NCBI GenBank assembly: GCA_003161435.1
Contig: PMOS01000044.1
Span: forward strand, 36,824-100,823
Direction: 5' to 3'
Length of the DNA stretch: 64,000 nt
DNA from: Vulcanimicrobiota bacterium
GTDB lineage: Bacteria > Vulcanimicrobiota > Vulcanimicrobiia > Vulcanimicrobiales > Vulcanimicrobiaceae
Below the pieces are notes generated by a model. That model made no database searches. It saw only the letters and a list, made by a program, of their open reading frames with translations, and was not told where the DNA came from. Below, one piece after another: positions 1-8,696 of the stretch (position 1 is its first letter; every line of letters begins with the position of its first letter). Both the position numbers and the translations under genes were made by a program.

Positions 1-258
1 GCGGTACAAGCCCAGCTGCCAGAAGACGACGACCAAGAGTATCGTGGTGAGCAGCGCCGGGACCGACACGTGCCGGAACACCAGGGCGTTGGACCAGAAG
101 TGTTTGACGAACACCCCGGCAAGGTACGTCGCAGCCAGGAAAAGGACGACGTCGGAGACGACCAGCGACCAAACCCAGGCACGCGAAAAAGAATGCACAC
201 CGGGGCGCGCATCCGTATGGGAGTGGGCTCCAAATTCGTGTTCGACTCTGACGGCCAT
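1..258 (-). CDS. Polyprenyl-phosphate sugar-1-phosphate transferase, N-terminal part (partial)
   Basis: An open frame runs from ATG at 258 to the window edge without a stop (86 codons), so the gene continues to the left. After a soluble N-terminus rich in His there are two hydrophobic segments, about residues 31-52 (with VSDVVLFLAATYLAGVFV) and 65-80 (PALLTTILLVVVFWQLG), followed by 'WQLGLYR'. The 'GLYR' motif after the second helix is typical of the membrane N-terminus of WcaJ/exopolysaccharide glycosylphosphotransferases, which load the first sugar phosphate onto undecaprenyl phosphate at the inner membrane. The catalytic domain lies outside the window, so the family call rests on the N-terminus only. 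A GAGGAT element sits about 10 nt before the ATG; a nearby upstream ATG is out of frame. Confidence 0.6.
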   Translation of the reverse strand, partial: MAVRVEHEFGAHSHTDARPGVHSFSRAWVWSLVVSDVVLFLAATYLAGVFVKHFWSNALVFRHVSVPALLTTILLVVVFWQLGLYR

Positions 259-383
259 TTCGGTGCGATCCTCGCGACGGCAATGCGCATCGGTGCGCAT
301 ACCTATAGTCGCCGTAGAGCGAGGCCGCCAAGTGAAGCGCAGGTCCCTTGGTGGGACGTGCTTTGGACCCCATTTCTAGGACC

Positions 384-407
384 ATTATAGACTACGGTCC
401 CTGGACC
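384..407 (-). promoter_or_regulatory. Likely promoter with palindromic operator for the sugar transferase gene
   Basis: Read on the minus strand, a perfect TATAAT (384-389) lies directly downstream of the inverted repeat GGTCCAGGGACC (396-407), which would occupy the spacer between -35 and -10. Transcription would start near 376, leaving a leader of about 118 nt that holds another potential hairpin (GGTCC…GGGACC). No good -35 hexamer is visible, as expected for an activator-dependent or extended -10 promoter. Direct observation of the motifs; the function is inferred. Confidence 0.4.
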
Positions 408-593
408 GAATGGCCCTGTACCGCACCCTGTTTCTGGGGGTTTAACGTCAAAACTCACGTTCACTCGAGCACGGATCCGTGGCACGGAGGCCGGGATGGT
501 ACGGCGGTTTTAGGGGTCGGTTCCCAGCTGCCGTCCCTAGGACCCGAAGGGACCGTTGATGCCGCCTAACGGCAGGCCGACGGCCCAGCGCCG
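408..593. other. Gene-free stretch between sugar transferase promoter and small membrane gene
   Basis: No convincing coding frame. It contains a perfect palindrome CACGGATCCGTG at 470-481 and several short GGTCC/GGGACC repeats. No poly-T terminator and no known riboswitch signature was recognised. Confidence 0.4.
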
Positions 594-758
594 CTAGTCG
601 CCGAAGCCGCGGATGACCAGCCAGGCGATGACCGCGCAGTCGACCAGCGCCACGCCGATGAGCCCGAAGAGCAGCATCTCGATGGCGTTGAACCGCGCGT
701 AAACCGGCTTGGACTTCGTACGCGCGCCCACGTGACGCGCCGGAAGGCCCGAATCCAT
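594..758 (-). CDS. Small single-pass membrane protein
   Basis: A 54-residue protein starting at ATG 758, chosen because GAGAGGAG lies about 7 nt upstream; the frame is open to 806 but the upstream part has no ribosome site. Residues about 28-50 form one hydrophobic helix (LLFGLIGVALVDCAVIAWLV) preceded by a basic stretch, so the N-terminus probably stays in the cytoplasm. No family recognised. It is divergent from the molybdenum hydroxylase operon and may share its control region (759-891). Confidence 0.5.
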   Translation of the reverse strand: MDSGLPARHVGARTKSKPVYARFNAIEMLLFGLIGVALVDCAVIAWLVIRGFGD

Positions 759-891
759 GGTGGACTCCTCTCGCGAATAGTCGAAGCGGCGGCCGCCGGT
801 ACTCATCTGTATCGGTCGATCGCCTCCTCGAGTTTACGAAGCCCGCGCCACACCCGGGGCCGCGACCGCCGGCCTGCGAACTCGCCCCGGG

Positions 892-1791
892 ATGAAGCCG
901 GTCGACTTCGGCTACGTGCGCCCGTTGACGATCGCCGACGCGGTGACGGCCCTCGCCTGCGCCCAGGGCGAGGGCAAGGTGATCGCCGGCGGCCAGAGCC
1001 TGGGCCCGCTGTTGAACATGCGGCTCGTCCGGCCGGCGCTGCTCGTCGACGTGAACGCGCTCGCGGAGTTGGCTGCGATCGAGGAGGGTGAGTTGGAGGT
1101 CCGGATCGGGGCCATCGTGCGCCAGCGGGGCGCGGAGCGATCGGCCGTCGTCGCGGGCCGGCTCCCGCTGCTGGCGGAGGCGCTGCCGTACATCGGCCAC
1201 GTGCAAACCCGCAACCGCGGGACGGTGGTCGGTAGCGTCGTGCACGCCGATCCGTCGGCCGAGCTGCCGCTGGTGGCGCTGTGTCTGGACGCGATCGTCG
1301 AGATCGTCGGTCCGGCGGGCAACCGCGAGGCGAGCATCCCGGACTTCTATGAAGGCTACCTCAGCACCGATCTGGCGCCCGACGAGCTGGCCGTCGCGGT
1401 GCGGTTTCCGGCGCCGGCGCCGCCGTCGGGCATCGTGCGCGCGGCGGCGTTCGCCGAGATGGCGCGCCGCGAAGGTGATTTCGCGATCGTCGCCGCCGCG
1501 GCGCAGCTCGACGTTGACGTCGCCGCACGGCGCGTCGTCGACGCGCGAGTTGGGCTCACCGGCGTCGCCGGCGTGCCGCTGCGCTTCGCCGCAGCGGAAA
1601 CGGCGCTGCGGAACGCCGCCGAACCGCCGCGCGTCTTCGCCTCCGTCGCTGAAACGGTGAGCGATGAGATCGACCCCGACTCCGATCTGCACGCGACGGC
1701 CGCGTACCGGCGTTCGGTCGCGCGCGTGCTGGTGTCGCGCGTGCTCGAGCGAGCCTGGCTGCGCGCGTTCGCAGGCGAGAACGGCCCGTGA
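892..1791 (+). CDS. Molybdenum hydroxylase FAD-binding subunit (CoxM/XdhB type)
   Basis: A 299-residue protein of the usual size for the medium subunit of xanthine dehydrogenase/CO dehydrogenase-type enzymes. The N-terminal FAD-binding PCMH fold shows 'IAGGQSLGPLLNMR' (about residues 32-45), the pyrophosphate-binding loop, and 'RNRGTVVGSVVHADPSAELP' in the second FAD contact region; the C-terminal third is the CO dehydrogenase flavoprotein C-terminal domain. FAD passes electrons from the 2Fe-2S centres to the final acceptor. It opens an operon: its stop overlaps the GTG start of the iron-sulfur subunit, and the Mo and amidohydrolase genes follow with the same overlaps. The start ATG at 892 has only a weak ribosome site. 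Confidence 0.9.
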   Translation: MKPVDFGYVRPLTIADAVTALACAQGEGKVIAGGQSLGPLLNMRLVRPALLVDVNALAELAAIEEGELEVRIGAIVRQRGAERSAVVAGRLPLLAEALPYIGHVQTRNRGTVVGSVVHADPSAELPLVALCLDAIVEIVGPAGNREASIPDFYEGYLSTDLAPDELAVAVRFPAPAPPSGIVRAAAFAEMARREGDFAIVAAAAQLDVDVAARRVVDARVGLTGVAGVPLRFAAAETALRNAAEPPRVFASVAETVSDEIDPDSDLHATAAYRRSVARVLVSRVLERAWLRAFAGENGP

Positions 1792-2267
1792 ACGACTACG
1801 CGATCAGCGTGATCGTCAACGGCGTCACGTACGAACGCCGCATCCCGCCGCGCCGCAGCCTGGTCGATTTCTTGCGCGACGATCTGGCCTTGACCGGAAC
1901 GCACGTCGGCTGCGAGCACGGCATCTGCGGCGCGTGCACGGTGATGCTCGACGGCGTGCCGATCCGTTCGTGCATCGTCTACGCGGTGCAGGCCGACGGC
2001 GCGTCGATCACGACCGTCGAGGGGCTGTCGCCCGACGGTTCGACGCTCACGCCGCTGCAGGACGCGTTCGTCGAATGCCACGGGCTGCAGTGCGGTTTCT
2101 GCACGCCCGGGATGCTGATCGCGGCGACCGCGCTGTTGCGCGAGAAGCCCGACCCGAGCGCCGACGAGATCCGCGACGAGCTGGGCGGCAACATCTGCCG
2201 CTGCACCGGCTACCAGCAGATCGTCGAGGCGGTGCAACTGGCCGCGCGAACGGGCGGCACGCGGTGA
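1788..2267 (+). CDS. Molybdenum hydroxylase 2Fe-2S subunit (CoxS/XdhC type)
   Basis: A 159-residue small subunit. It carries the plant-ferredoxin-type cluster ligands Cys42, Cys47, Cys50 and Cys62 ('GCEHGICGAC…SC') and the second, helical [2Fe-2S] site Cys102, Cys105, Cys137 and Cys139 ('QCGFCTPGM', 'NICRCTGY'). It relays electrons from the Mo centre to FAD. Translation starts at GTG 1788, which overlaps the TGA of the FAD subunit (GTGA), a sign of translational coupling. All eight cysteines are present, so the subunit should be functional. Confidence 0.95.
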   Translation: MNDYAISVIVNGVTYERRIPPRRSLVDFLRDDLALTGTHVGCEHGICGACTVMLDGVPIRSCIVYAVQADGASITTVEGLSPDGSTLTPLQDAFVECHGLQCGFCTPGMLIAATALLREKPDPSADEIRDELGGNICRCTGYQQIVEAVQLAARTGGTR

Positions 2268-4678
2268 TCGTCGAGCGTCCGGCGCCGGCTGTCGAAACGA
2301 CGGCCGAGTCACCGAAACACCGCTACATCGGCAAGAAGCGACGTGCGGTCGAGCACCGCCGGTTCGTGCTGGGGCGCGGCAAGTTCGCCGGCGACGTCAC
2401 GCTGCCGCACCTGCACCACGTCGCCATCGTCTCGAGTCCGCACGCGCACGCGCGGATCCTCGGGATCGACGTCTCCGCCGCGCTCGCGCTTCCCGGGGTG
2501 CTCGGCGTCGTGACCGGCGACGAGCTGTGCGCGCAGACGAAGCCGCTGCGGCAGTACCTCGACATGCCCGGCGTCGATTGGTTTCCGCTGGCCGGCGCGG
2601 TCGCGCGCTACGCCGGCGAGTGGGTCGTTGCCGTCGTCGCCACGGATCGCGCGATCGCCGAGGACGCCGCGGAGCTGGTCGAGGTCACCTACGAACCGCT
2701 GCCCGCGGTGCTCGATCCCGAGCGCGCGATGGCGGATGGTTCGCCGCCGGTGCACGCGTCGCATCCGAGCAACGTGATGTACCATCGCACGTTCGTGTGG
2801 GGCGACGTCGACGCGCACTTTGCCGCCGCCGAACGCACGTTGCAGGCGCGCTACCGCTGGCACCGCAGTGCGACCGTGCCGATCGAGACGTTCGCCGTCG
2901 TCGCCGCCTGGGACGTCGGCACGAACATGCTCGACGTGTGGGCCTCGATCCAGATGCCGCAATACCCCGAACAGCTCGCGACGGCGCTCGGCATCCCGCT
3001 CAACGGCGTGCGCGTGCACTTCGACGTCGACGTCGGCGGCAGCTACGGCGTCAAGCGCGGCATCAAGCACTCGGTGCTGACCGCCTACTTGAGCCGCCGC
3101 TTTCGCGTGCCGGTGAAGTTCGTCGAAGACCGGCTCGAGAACATGCGCGGCGGCGACATGCACGGTCCCGACCGCATCTTCGACGTCGAAGCGGCGTTCG
3201 GCGACGACGGTGTCGTGCGCAGCCTGAAGATTCGCACGATCGACGACGAGGGCGCGTATCCCGGCCGCTCGCCGCTCCAGATGGGCAAACCCGTCGGCGC
3301 GATCGTCGGCGCGTACAAGATCGCCAGCGTGCGCTACGAAGTCGTTGCGGTCGTCACCAACAAAGCCGGTCAGGTCGCGGTGCGCGGATTCGGCCAAGCG
3401 CCGACCAACTTCGTGCTCGAGCTGACGATGGACCGCGTCGCCGCCGCGGTAGGGATCGACCGGCTCGAGGTGCGGCGGCGCAACTTCATCCAGCCCCAAG
3501 ACTTTCCGTACACGATCCCGAGCGGTACGGAGTACGACAGCGGCGATTATCCGACGGTGCTGGGCAAGGCCGAACGGCTGGCCGACGTCGACGCGCTGAT
3601 CCGCTGGCGCGACGACGCGCGCGCGCACGGCCGCGTGGCGGGGATCGGCGTCGCGTCGTGCATCGAACCCGGCGGCGGCAACGCGATCTTTCAGGCGCTG
3701 TTCAACCCGAAAGACGACTCGACGACGTTCCCCGAAGGCTGTCAGGTCAAGATCGACCGGCACGGAACGGTCAGCGCGCAGATCGGCGTGGCATCGTCAG
3801 GGCAAGCGCACGAGACGCTGGTCTCGGCGGTGTTGGGCGAAGAATTCGCAATCGACCCCGACCAGATCCGGGTGATCCATGCCGACTCGCTCGCGGGACT
3901 GCCGTCGCAGAGCCCGGTCGCGAGCCGCATGGCGATCATGCTCGGCGACGCGTCGGTCGGCGCGGCGCGGCGCCTCAAAGCGAAGATGCTCGAAATCGCC
4001 GCATACCGGCTCGGCATGTCACCGTCGGACTGCGTGTGGGACGGCACCGGGGTGCGCCGCGCCGACGGGACGGGCGAAATCGTCTCGTGGATGGAGATGG
4101 TGCGCATCGCGCACGTCACCTACCACAAGCTGCCGCCGGGAATGGATCCGGGGCTGCAGGCGCAGTTCGTCCTCGAAGTTCAGAACAGCGGCCGGCTACC
4201 GACGCCCGACGGGCGCGTGCAGATGTATCCGTGTCAGTCGTTCTCCGCGCACGTCGTCGCGGTCGAGATCGATCGCGGCACCGGCAAGGTGTCGTTCCAC
4301 AAATACGCGCTCGCGCACGACTGCGGCACGGTAATCAACCCCGACATCGTGCGCGGGATGGTGATGGGCGGGATCGCGCACGGAATCGGCGCGGCGCTCT
4401 ACGAACGGTTCGTCTACGACGACAACGGCCAGCTGATCACGCAGACGTTCGCCGACTACATGATGCCCACCACACACGAGGTGCCACCCGTCGAGATGGT
4501 CGAGCACGAAACCCCGTCGCCGCTCACGACGATGGGACAGAAAGGGGTCGGCGAAGGCGGGTACATGAGCACGCCCGCCGCGGTCGTGTCGGCGATCAAC
4601 GACGCGCTCGCGCCGTTCGGCACGCGCATCGATCATGCGCCGGCGACGCCGGTCGATCTGCTGGAGCGAATGCGTTGA
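2264..4678 (+). CDS. Molybdenum hydroxylase large catalytic subunit (Mo-MCD binding)
   Basis: An 804-residue protein starting at GTG 2264, which overlaps the stop of the 2Fe-2S subunit; the frame is open far upstream, but that part lies inside the neighbouring genes. The N-terminal a/b-hammerhead domain (about 20-130) is followed by the two molybdopterin-binding domains. The active-site loop reads 'VRGFGQ' (373-378), resembling the xanthine-dehydrogenase type 'RGFG' rather than the CO dehydrogenase loop with the Cu-ligand cysteine, and the catalytic glutamate is in 'GQKGVGEGG' (Glu764). It therefore probably hydroxylates an aldehyde or N-heterocycle rather than CO; the substrate is unknown. 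The following amidohydrolase and binding protein suggest uptake and degradation of a ring compound. Confidence 0.9.
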   Translation: MIVERPAPAVETTAESPKHRYIGKKRRAVEHRRFVLGRGKFAGDVTLPHLHHVAIVSSPHAHARILGIDVSAALALPGVLGVVTGDELCAQTKPLRQYLDMPGVDWFPLAGAVARYAGEWVVAVVATDRAIAEDAAELVEVTYEPLPAVLDPERAMADGSPPVHASHPSNVMYHRTFVWGDVDAHFAAAERTLQARYRWHRSATVPIETFAVVAAWDVGTNMLDVWASIQMPQYPEQLATALGIPLNGVRVHFDVDVGGSYGVKRGIKHSVLTAYLSRRFRVPVKFVEDRLENMRGGDMHGPDRIFDVEAAFGDDGVVRSLKIRTIDDEGAYPGRSPLQMGKPVGAIVGAYKIASVRYEVVAVVTNKAGQVAVRGFGQAPTNFVLELTMDRVAAAVGIDRLEVRRRNFIQPQDFPYTIPSGTEYDSGDYPTVLGKAERLADVDALIRWRDDARAHGRVAGIGVASCIEPGGGNAIFQALFNPKDDSTTFPEGCQVKIDRHGTVSAQIGVASSGQAHETLVSAVLGEEFAIDPDQIRVIHADSLAGLPSQSPVASRMAIMLGDASVGAARRLKAKMLEIAAYRLGMSPSDCVWDGTGVRRADGTGEIVSWMEMVRIAHVTYHKLPPGMDPGLQAQFVLEVQNSGRLPTPDGRVQMYPCQSFSAHVVAVEIDRGTGKVSFHKYALAHDCGTVINPDIVRGMVMGGIAHGIGAALYERFVYDDNGQLITQTFADYMMPTTHEVPPVEMVEHETPSPLTTMGQKGVGEGGYMSTPAAVVSAINDALAPFGTRIDHAPATPVDLLERMR

Positions 4679-5733
4679 GCACGCCGGCGATCGACGTCCA
4701 CGCGCATCACATACCGAATGAGGTCGTGCGACGGCTGCGCGACCCAACGACGCGGGCGGCGTTTCCGCACTGTCAGCTCGACGAGGGCGCCGGCGGCGCC
4801 GTGCGGCTGAAGGTCGGCGACGAACCATGGACGCGGCCGCTCGCGCCGGGTTTGGTCGCGCTCGACGAACGCACCGAGAAGCTGGCCGGCCGCGCGATCG
4901 TCGCGCAACTCAACGGCGGCTGGCTCGACGTTTTCGGCTACTCACTACCGCCCGACGAGGGCGCAGCGTGGAGCGCGTTCCTCAACGACACGCTGCTCGA
5001 ATCGCTGGCCGCGGCGTCGACCTCCGACGTCACCTATATGCCGCTCGCGACGGTGCCGCTCCAGGACGGCACGCTCGCCGCCGGCGAGCTCGCGCGCGCG
5101 GTGCGTGCGGGGCACGTCGGCGCGATGATCGGGACGTGGATCGCGGGCGTCGAGCGCGATCTCGATCACGCGAGCCTCGAGCCGTTCTGGGCGCGCGCAG
5201 CCGAGCTCGGCGTACCGGTGTTCGTGCATCCGGTGTTCGCCGGCGGCGGCGACGACGCGCGCATCCACGATCGCGGTCTGGCCAACGCGGTCGCGCGGCC
5301 CAACGAGACGGCGCTGGCGATGAGCCGGCTGCTCTACGCCGGCGTGTTGCAGCGCCACGCGGGGCTCAAGCTCGTCGTCGCGCACGGCGGCGGAGCGCTG
5401 CCTGCGCTCATGGGCCGGCTGGCGCGCAACTACGACGTCCTCAAAGCCGCCGGCGAAGAGGTCGCCGATCCGCGCGACGGGTTCCGGCAGCTGTATTTCG
5501 ACAGCCTGGTGTTCGATCCGCAGACGCTGCGCGCGCTGCTGCGCGTCGCGCGGCCGGACGGCGTGATGCTCGGCTCCGACGATCCGTTTCCGATCGGCGA
5601 TCCTGCACCGCGCGCCGTGATAGAAGCGGCGGAGCTGGAGCTGACCGATGCCGAGCGCCGCGCGCTGCTCACCGGCAACGCCTGCGCCGCCTTTCCCGGC
5701 CTGGGCGCGTGTTGCGCGGGCCTGCACCCATGA
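4675..5733 (+). CDS. Amidohydrolase family protein (ACMSD-like decarboxylase/hydrolase)
   Basis: A 352-residue TIM-barrel amidohydrolase. The start is TTG 4675, which overlaps the TGA of the Mo subunit; the metal-binding HxH (His9-Ala-His11) follows immediately, which fixes the N-terminus. Further ligands of the amidohydrolase-2/ACMSD group are visible as 'FVHP', 'VVAHGGGALP' and 'MLGSDDPFP'. This group contains 2-amino-3-carboxymuconate semialdehyde decarboxylase and related metal-dependent decarboxylases of aromatic catabolism. Its coupling to the hydroxylase suggests that it acts on the hydroxylated product; the exact reaction cannot be told. Confidence 0.85.
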   Translation: MSTPAIDVHAHHIPNEVVRRLRDPTTRAAFPHCQLDEGAGGAVRLKVGDEPWTRPLAPGLVALDERTEKLAGRAIVAQLNGGWLDVFGYSLPPDEGAAWSAFLNDTLLESLAAASTSDVTYMPLATVPLQDGTLAAGELARAVRAGHVGAMIGTWIAGVERDLDHASLEPFWARAAELGVPVFVHPVFAGGGDDARIHDRGLANAVARPNETALAMSRLLYAGVLQRHAGLKLVVAHGGGALPALMGRLARNYDVLKAAGEEVADPRDGFRQLYFDSLVFDPQTLRALLRVARPDGVMLGSDDPFPIGDPAPRAVIEAAELELTDAERRALLTGNACAAFPGLGACCAGLHP

Positions 5734-5756
5734 CTCGCTCGACCGGAGGCTCAACG

Positions 5757-6965
5757 ATGATTCGACTCCTTTGCGCGGCGCTCGCGCTCGCGTTCGCGTT
5801 GCCCGCACCGATCGCGGCCGACCAGCCGACGATCACCTTCGGTTCGGCGGTTTCGCTGACCGGGCCGCTGGCGCGCGAAGGAACGCTCACCAGAGAAGGT
5901 TACGACATCTGGCAGGCTTACGTGAACTCGCACGGCGGGCTGAAAGTCGGCAAGACGAGCTATCATGTCGAGATCAAGTACTACGACGACGAGTCGCTGC
6001 CCGAGAACGCAGCGAACCTGGCCGGACGGCTGATCGACCAGGATCACGTGAACTTTCTGCTGGGCCCGTACGGAACGGGGACGTCGTTCACCGTCGCGCA
6101 GATCGCCGAGCGCAAGAAGATCCCCATGGTGCAGGGCAACGGCGCCGCCGAGAAGTTGTTCAACTCGGGATTCACCTATTCGTTCGCCGTGCTGACGCCG
6201 GCCAAGTTCTACCTCACCGGGATCATCGACTTGGTGCTCGCCCAGAACCCCAAGCCCAGGACGATTGCGGTGACGTATGCGAGCGACGCCTTCTCGCAAG
6301 ACGTCGCATCGGGCGCGGTCGACTACGCGAAGGCCCACGGGCTCAACGTCGTCTACGACAACAAATACCCGCCGAATCCGACCGACGTCTCGTCGCTCGT
6401 CTCGGCAGTCAAGAACGCGAACGCCGACGTGTTCCTGAACGCGGGCCACTTGCAGGACGCTTTGCTCGTGGCGAAGGGACTCAAAGAGCAGAACGTCCCG
6501 GCGAGAGCGTACGGTTATTCGGTCGGGCCCGACACGCCGGACTTCACCGAGTCGCTCGGCAAAGACGCGAACGACGTGTTCGGCGGCTCGCAGTGGTCGA
6601 CCGCGGTCAAGTACACCGGCGTCGCCGGCTTCTACCGCACGCCGTCGGAGTACAGCGAAGCCTTCGAGCGCGTCTATCACCGCCCGGCCGACTACCATAA
6701 CGCCGACGGCACTGCGGCGTGCCTCGCGTTCCAGTACGCGCTCCTGCGCGCCGGCAGCCTCGATCCGCAGAAAGTTCGCGACGCGCTCGCCGACCTCGAC
6801 GTGACGACGTTCTACGGCCCGATCACGTTCGACAAACGCGGCGTGAACATGACCAAGCCGATGATCGTGCAGCAAATTCAAAACGGCAAGCTTGTCACCG
6901 TCTGGCCCCGCGCGATCGCCGACGCGAAACCCGTCTATCCCACCCCCGACTGGGGCAAGCGCTAA
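5757..6965 (+). CDS. ABC transporter substrate-binding protein, branched-chain amino acid (LivK) type
   Basis: A 402-residue periplasmic-binding protein of type I (Peripla_BP_6). The start ATG 5757 has GGAGG at 5745-5749, 7 nt upstream. Residues 1 to about 21 form a signal peptide (hydrophobic core LLCAALALAFALPAPIAA), followed by the strand 'ITFGSAVSLTGPLAREG' typical of LivK-like receptors, and 'LLGPYGTGTSFTVAQIAE' in the ligand cleft. No LivH/M/G/F genes are beside it, so it must use permease components encoded elsewhere or act as a stand-alone receptor. It is the last gene of the molybdenum hydroxylase operon and probably captures the substrate of that pathway. Confidence 0.85.
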   Translation: MIRLLCAALALAFALPAPIAADQPTITFGSAVSLTGPLAREGTLTREGYDIWQAYVNSHGGLKVGKTSYHVEIKYYDDESLPENAANLAGRLIDQDHVNFLLGPYGTGTSFTVAQIAERKKIPMVQGNGAAEKLFNSGFTYSFAVLTPAKFYLTGIIDLVLAQNPKPRTIAVTYASDAFSQDVASGAVDYAKAHGLNVVYDNKYPPNPTDVSSLVSAVKNANADVFLNAGHLQDALLVAKGLKEQNVPARAYGYSVGPDTPDFTESLGKDANDVFGGSQWSTAVKYTGVAGFYRTPSEYSEAFERVYHRPADYHNADGTAACLAFQYALLRAGSLDPQKVRDALADLDVTTFYGPITFDKRGVNMTKPMIVQQIQNGKLVTVWPRAIADAKPVYPTPDWGKR

Positions 6966-6994
6966 AGGCCCGCGGCTCTTGCAAAGATCCTGAT

Positions 6995-7021
6995 GTCACC
7001 CTGAGCTTGTCGAAGGGTGAC
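6995..7021. repeat. Palindromic dispersed repeat (GTCACCCTGAGC…GAAGGGTGAC)
   Basis: A 27-bp element with 8-bp inverted arms (GTCACCCT/AGGGTGAC) between the convergent binding-protein and propeller genes. Related copies recur in other intergenic gaps of this window (29393-29516, 37300-37375, 54324-54440, 57737-57815, 59747-59825, 63197-63520). It can fold into a hairpin and may end transcription from one or both sides. Confidence 0.7.
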
Positions 7022-7043
7022 CGCCCCCGACCGCTTTCAAGCG

Positions 7044-8696
7044 CTACGGGGTGATCCGTCCGATCTTGTTGGCGACGTCCTCGACGAACCAGAGGTTGCC
7101 GTCACGGCCCGCCACGATGCCGAGCGGGTAGGCCGCCGGCGTGATCCCGGCGGAGAACTCGGTGATGGTTCCAGTCGGCGTGATGCGACCGATGCGGTTG
7201 CCGTCGCTCTCGGCGAACCACACGTCGCCGTCCGGTCCCGCCGTGATGCCCCACGGTGTTGCGACGCCGGTGATGCCGCTCGAGAATTCCGTGATGCTGC
7301 CCGCCGGCGTGATGCGGCCGATCCGGTTGCCGCTGCTTTCGGTGAACCACAGGTTGCCGTCGGGTCCGGCCGCGATGAGCGTCGGTGAGGCGTTCGCGCT
7401 GATCCCGCTCGAGAACTCGGCGACGACACCGGCCGGCGTGATCCGCCCGATCCGGTTGCCGCCGTTTTCGGTGAACCACAGGTTGCCGTCGGACCCCGCG
7501 GCGATGCCGTCCGGCACCGACGTTATGCCGCTGATGAACTCGGTGACCACGCCGGTGGTCGTGATCCTCGCGATCCGGGTCGGATGGTTCTCGGTGATCC
7601 AGAGGTTGCCGTCGGACCCCGCGGCGATCCCCGCCGGCGTGAGACTCGGCGAGCTGCCGGCGACGAACTCGGTGATGATACCGGCCGGCGTGATGCGTCC
7701 GACGCGGTTGCCGCTGCCGGTTTCGGTGAACCACACGTTTCCGTCAGGACCGGCAGTCACGTCGTACGGAGCACCCGTCAACGTGCCGCCGCCGAACTCG
7801 GTCACGGTTCCCGCGGGCGTGATCCGGCCGATTCGGCCGCCGTTGTTCGTCTCGGTGAACCATAGGTTGCCGTCCGGACCGGCCGCGATGCTCCAGAGCC
7901 CGGCATTGGACGTGATCCCCGTAGCGAACTCCGTCACGGCTCCGGCGACCGCGATCGCCAACACCGCCTGCGACGATATGTAGCCCGTCGCGCCGGCGGT
8001 TATCGTCGGACTTGCAATCGACGCGCCGTTGTAGCTCAGGGTGATACCGGCGGTCGGCGCCGTGATCGAGGTCAGCGAAAGGTGCGTCGCCCCCGAACCG
8101 TCGGAATCCGCCAACGTGATGGAGAGTGGCGCACCGCTCGCGTCGACGTAGCTCCCAGGCCCGACGATGGTATCGCCGTCGGCGTCGCGCGCCTTGACCG
8201 TGACGGCAATCGTCGACGGCGTGCCCGTGTTGACCTTGCTCGGGTTCAAGGTGACCGAGAAACCCGCCACGACGCCGTTGAAGGTGACGCTCACCGCGTT
8301 CGCTTGGTCGATGACGATGCTCGCGGTGGTGGTGCCGGCCGAGAGCAGATTCCCCGTTGCGTTCTGGTTGTCGTAGAGGGCGACCGCGAACGTGTCGTTG
8401 CCCACCGGCGCGGAGATCTGCGCGGCGCACACGCTCGTGCAGTTCACGATCGTCGGCGTTCCGGCGCTGCCTCCGGACGGGGCCACGGTGATAGAGGCCG
8501 ATTTCGTCGCGGCGGAGACGTACGCCGGTCTGCGCGCGTGCGCCGACGGCGACGGTGATGGGACCACGATGCGGAACTGGACCAATGCGTTTGCCCCGGC
8601 CGCTCTCGCGCCGACGACGGCCTGCGACGCGGGTACGCCGCAACCGCTCGCGGTAAGCGCCAAAACCAAGACGCACGCTGCGCTGCGTCGATCCAT
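7044..8696 (-). CDS. Secreted lipoprotein with Ig-like domain and Vgb-like beta-propeller
   Basis: A 550-residue protein starting at ATG 8696 with GGAGGT (8702-8707) upstream. The signal ends in the lipobox 'LTASGC' (Cys19). About residues 30-230 are Thr/Ser/Val-rich Ig-like strands; about 235-550 hold seven or more tandem blades of 40-45 residues, each with 'GPDGNLWFTE' and 'GRITPAG'. These resemble virginiamycin B lyase (Vgb) and SMP-30-like propellers, but no antibiotic-lyase role should be assumed, since many phyla use such propellers on the cell surface. The start overlaps the stop of the small Ig-like ORF upstream (TGATG), so the two are probably cotranslated. Confidence 0.8.
   Translation of the reverse strand: MDRRSAACVLVLALTASGCGVPASQAVVGARAAGANALVQFRIVVPSPSPSAHARRPAYVSAATKSASITVAPSGGSAGTPTIVNCTSVCAAQISAPVGNDTFAVALYDNQNATGNLLSAGTTTASIVIDQANAVSVTFNGVVAGFSVTLNPSKVNTGTPSTIAVTVKARDADGDTIVGPGSYVDASGAPLSITLADSDGSGATHLSLTSITAPTAGITLSYNGASIASPTITAGATGYISSQAVLAIAVAGAVTEFATGITSNAGLWSIAAGPDGNLWFTETNNGGRIGRITPAGTVTEFGGGTLTGAPYDVTAGPDGNVWFTETGSGNRVGRITPAGIITEFVAGSSPSLTPAGIAAGSDGNLWITENHPTRIARITTTGVVTEFISGITSVPDGIAAGSDGNLWFTENGGNRIGRITPAGVVAEFSSGISANASPTLIAAGPDGNLWFTESSGNRIGRITPAGSITEFSSGITGVATPWGITAGPDGDVWFAESDGNRIGRITPTGTITEFSAGITPAAYPLGIVAGRDGNLWFVEDVANKIGRITP

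Noticed and set aside
448..1692. Long minus-strand frame opposite the FAD-binding subunit
   Set aside because: Arg/His-rich shadow of a GC-rich gene; no domain, no ribosome site, and the opposite strand encodes a clear enzyme.
1664..2263. Extended N-terminus of the molybdenum large subunit
   Set aside because: The extra 200 codons lie in the neighbouring subunit genes and are Arg-rich; the GTG at 2264 overlaps the previous stop like the other genes in this operon.
2309..3763. Long minus-strand frame opposite the molybdenum subunit
   Set aside because: Same type of shadow; composition unlike a folded protein.
2264..4678. Carbon monoxide dehydrogenase
   Set aside because: The loop with the Cu-binding cysteine of true CO dehydrogenase is absent ('VRGFGQ' instead).
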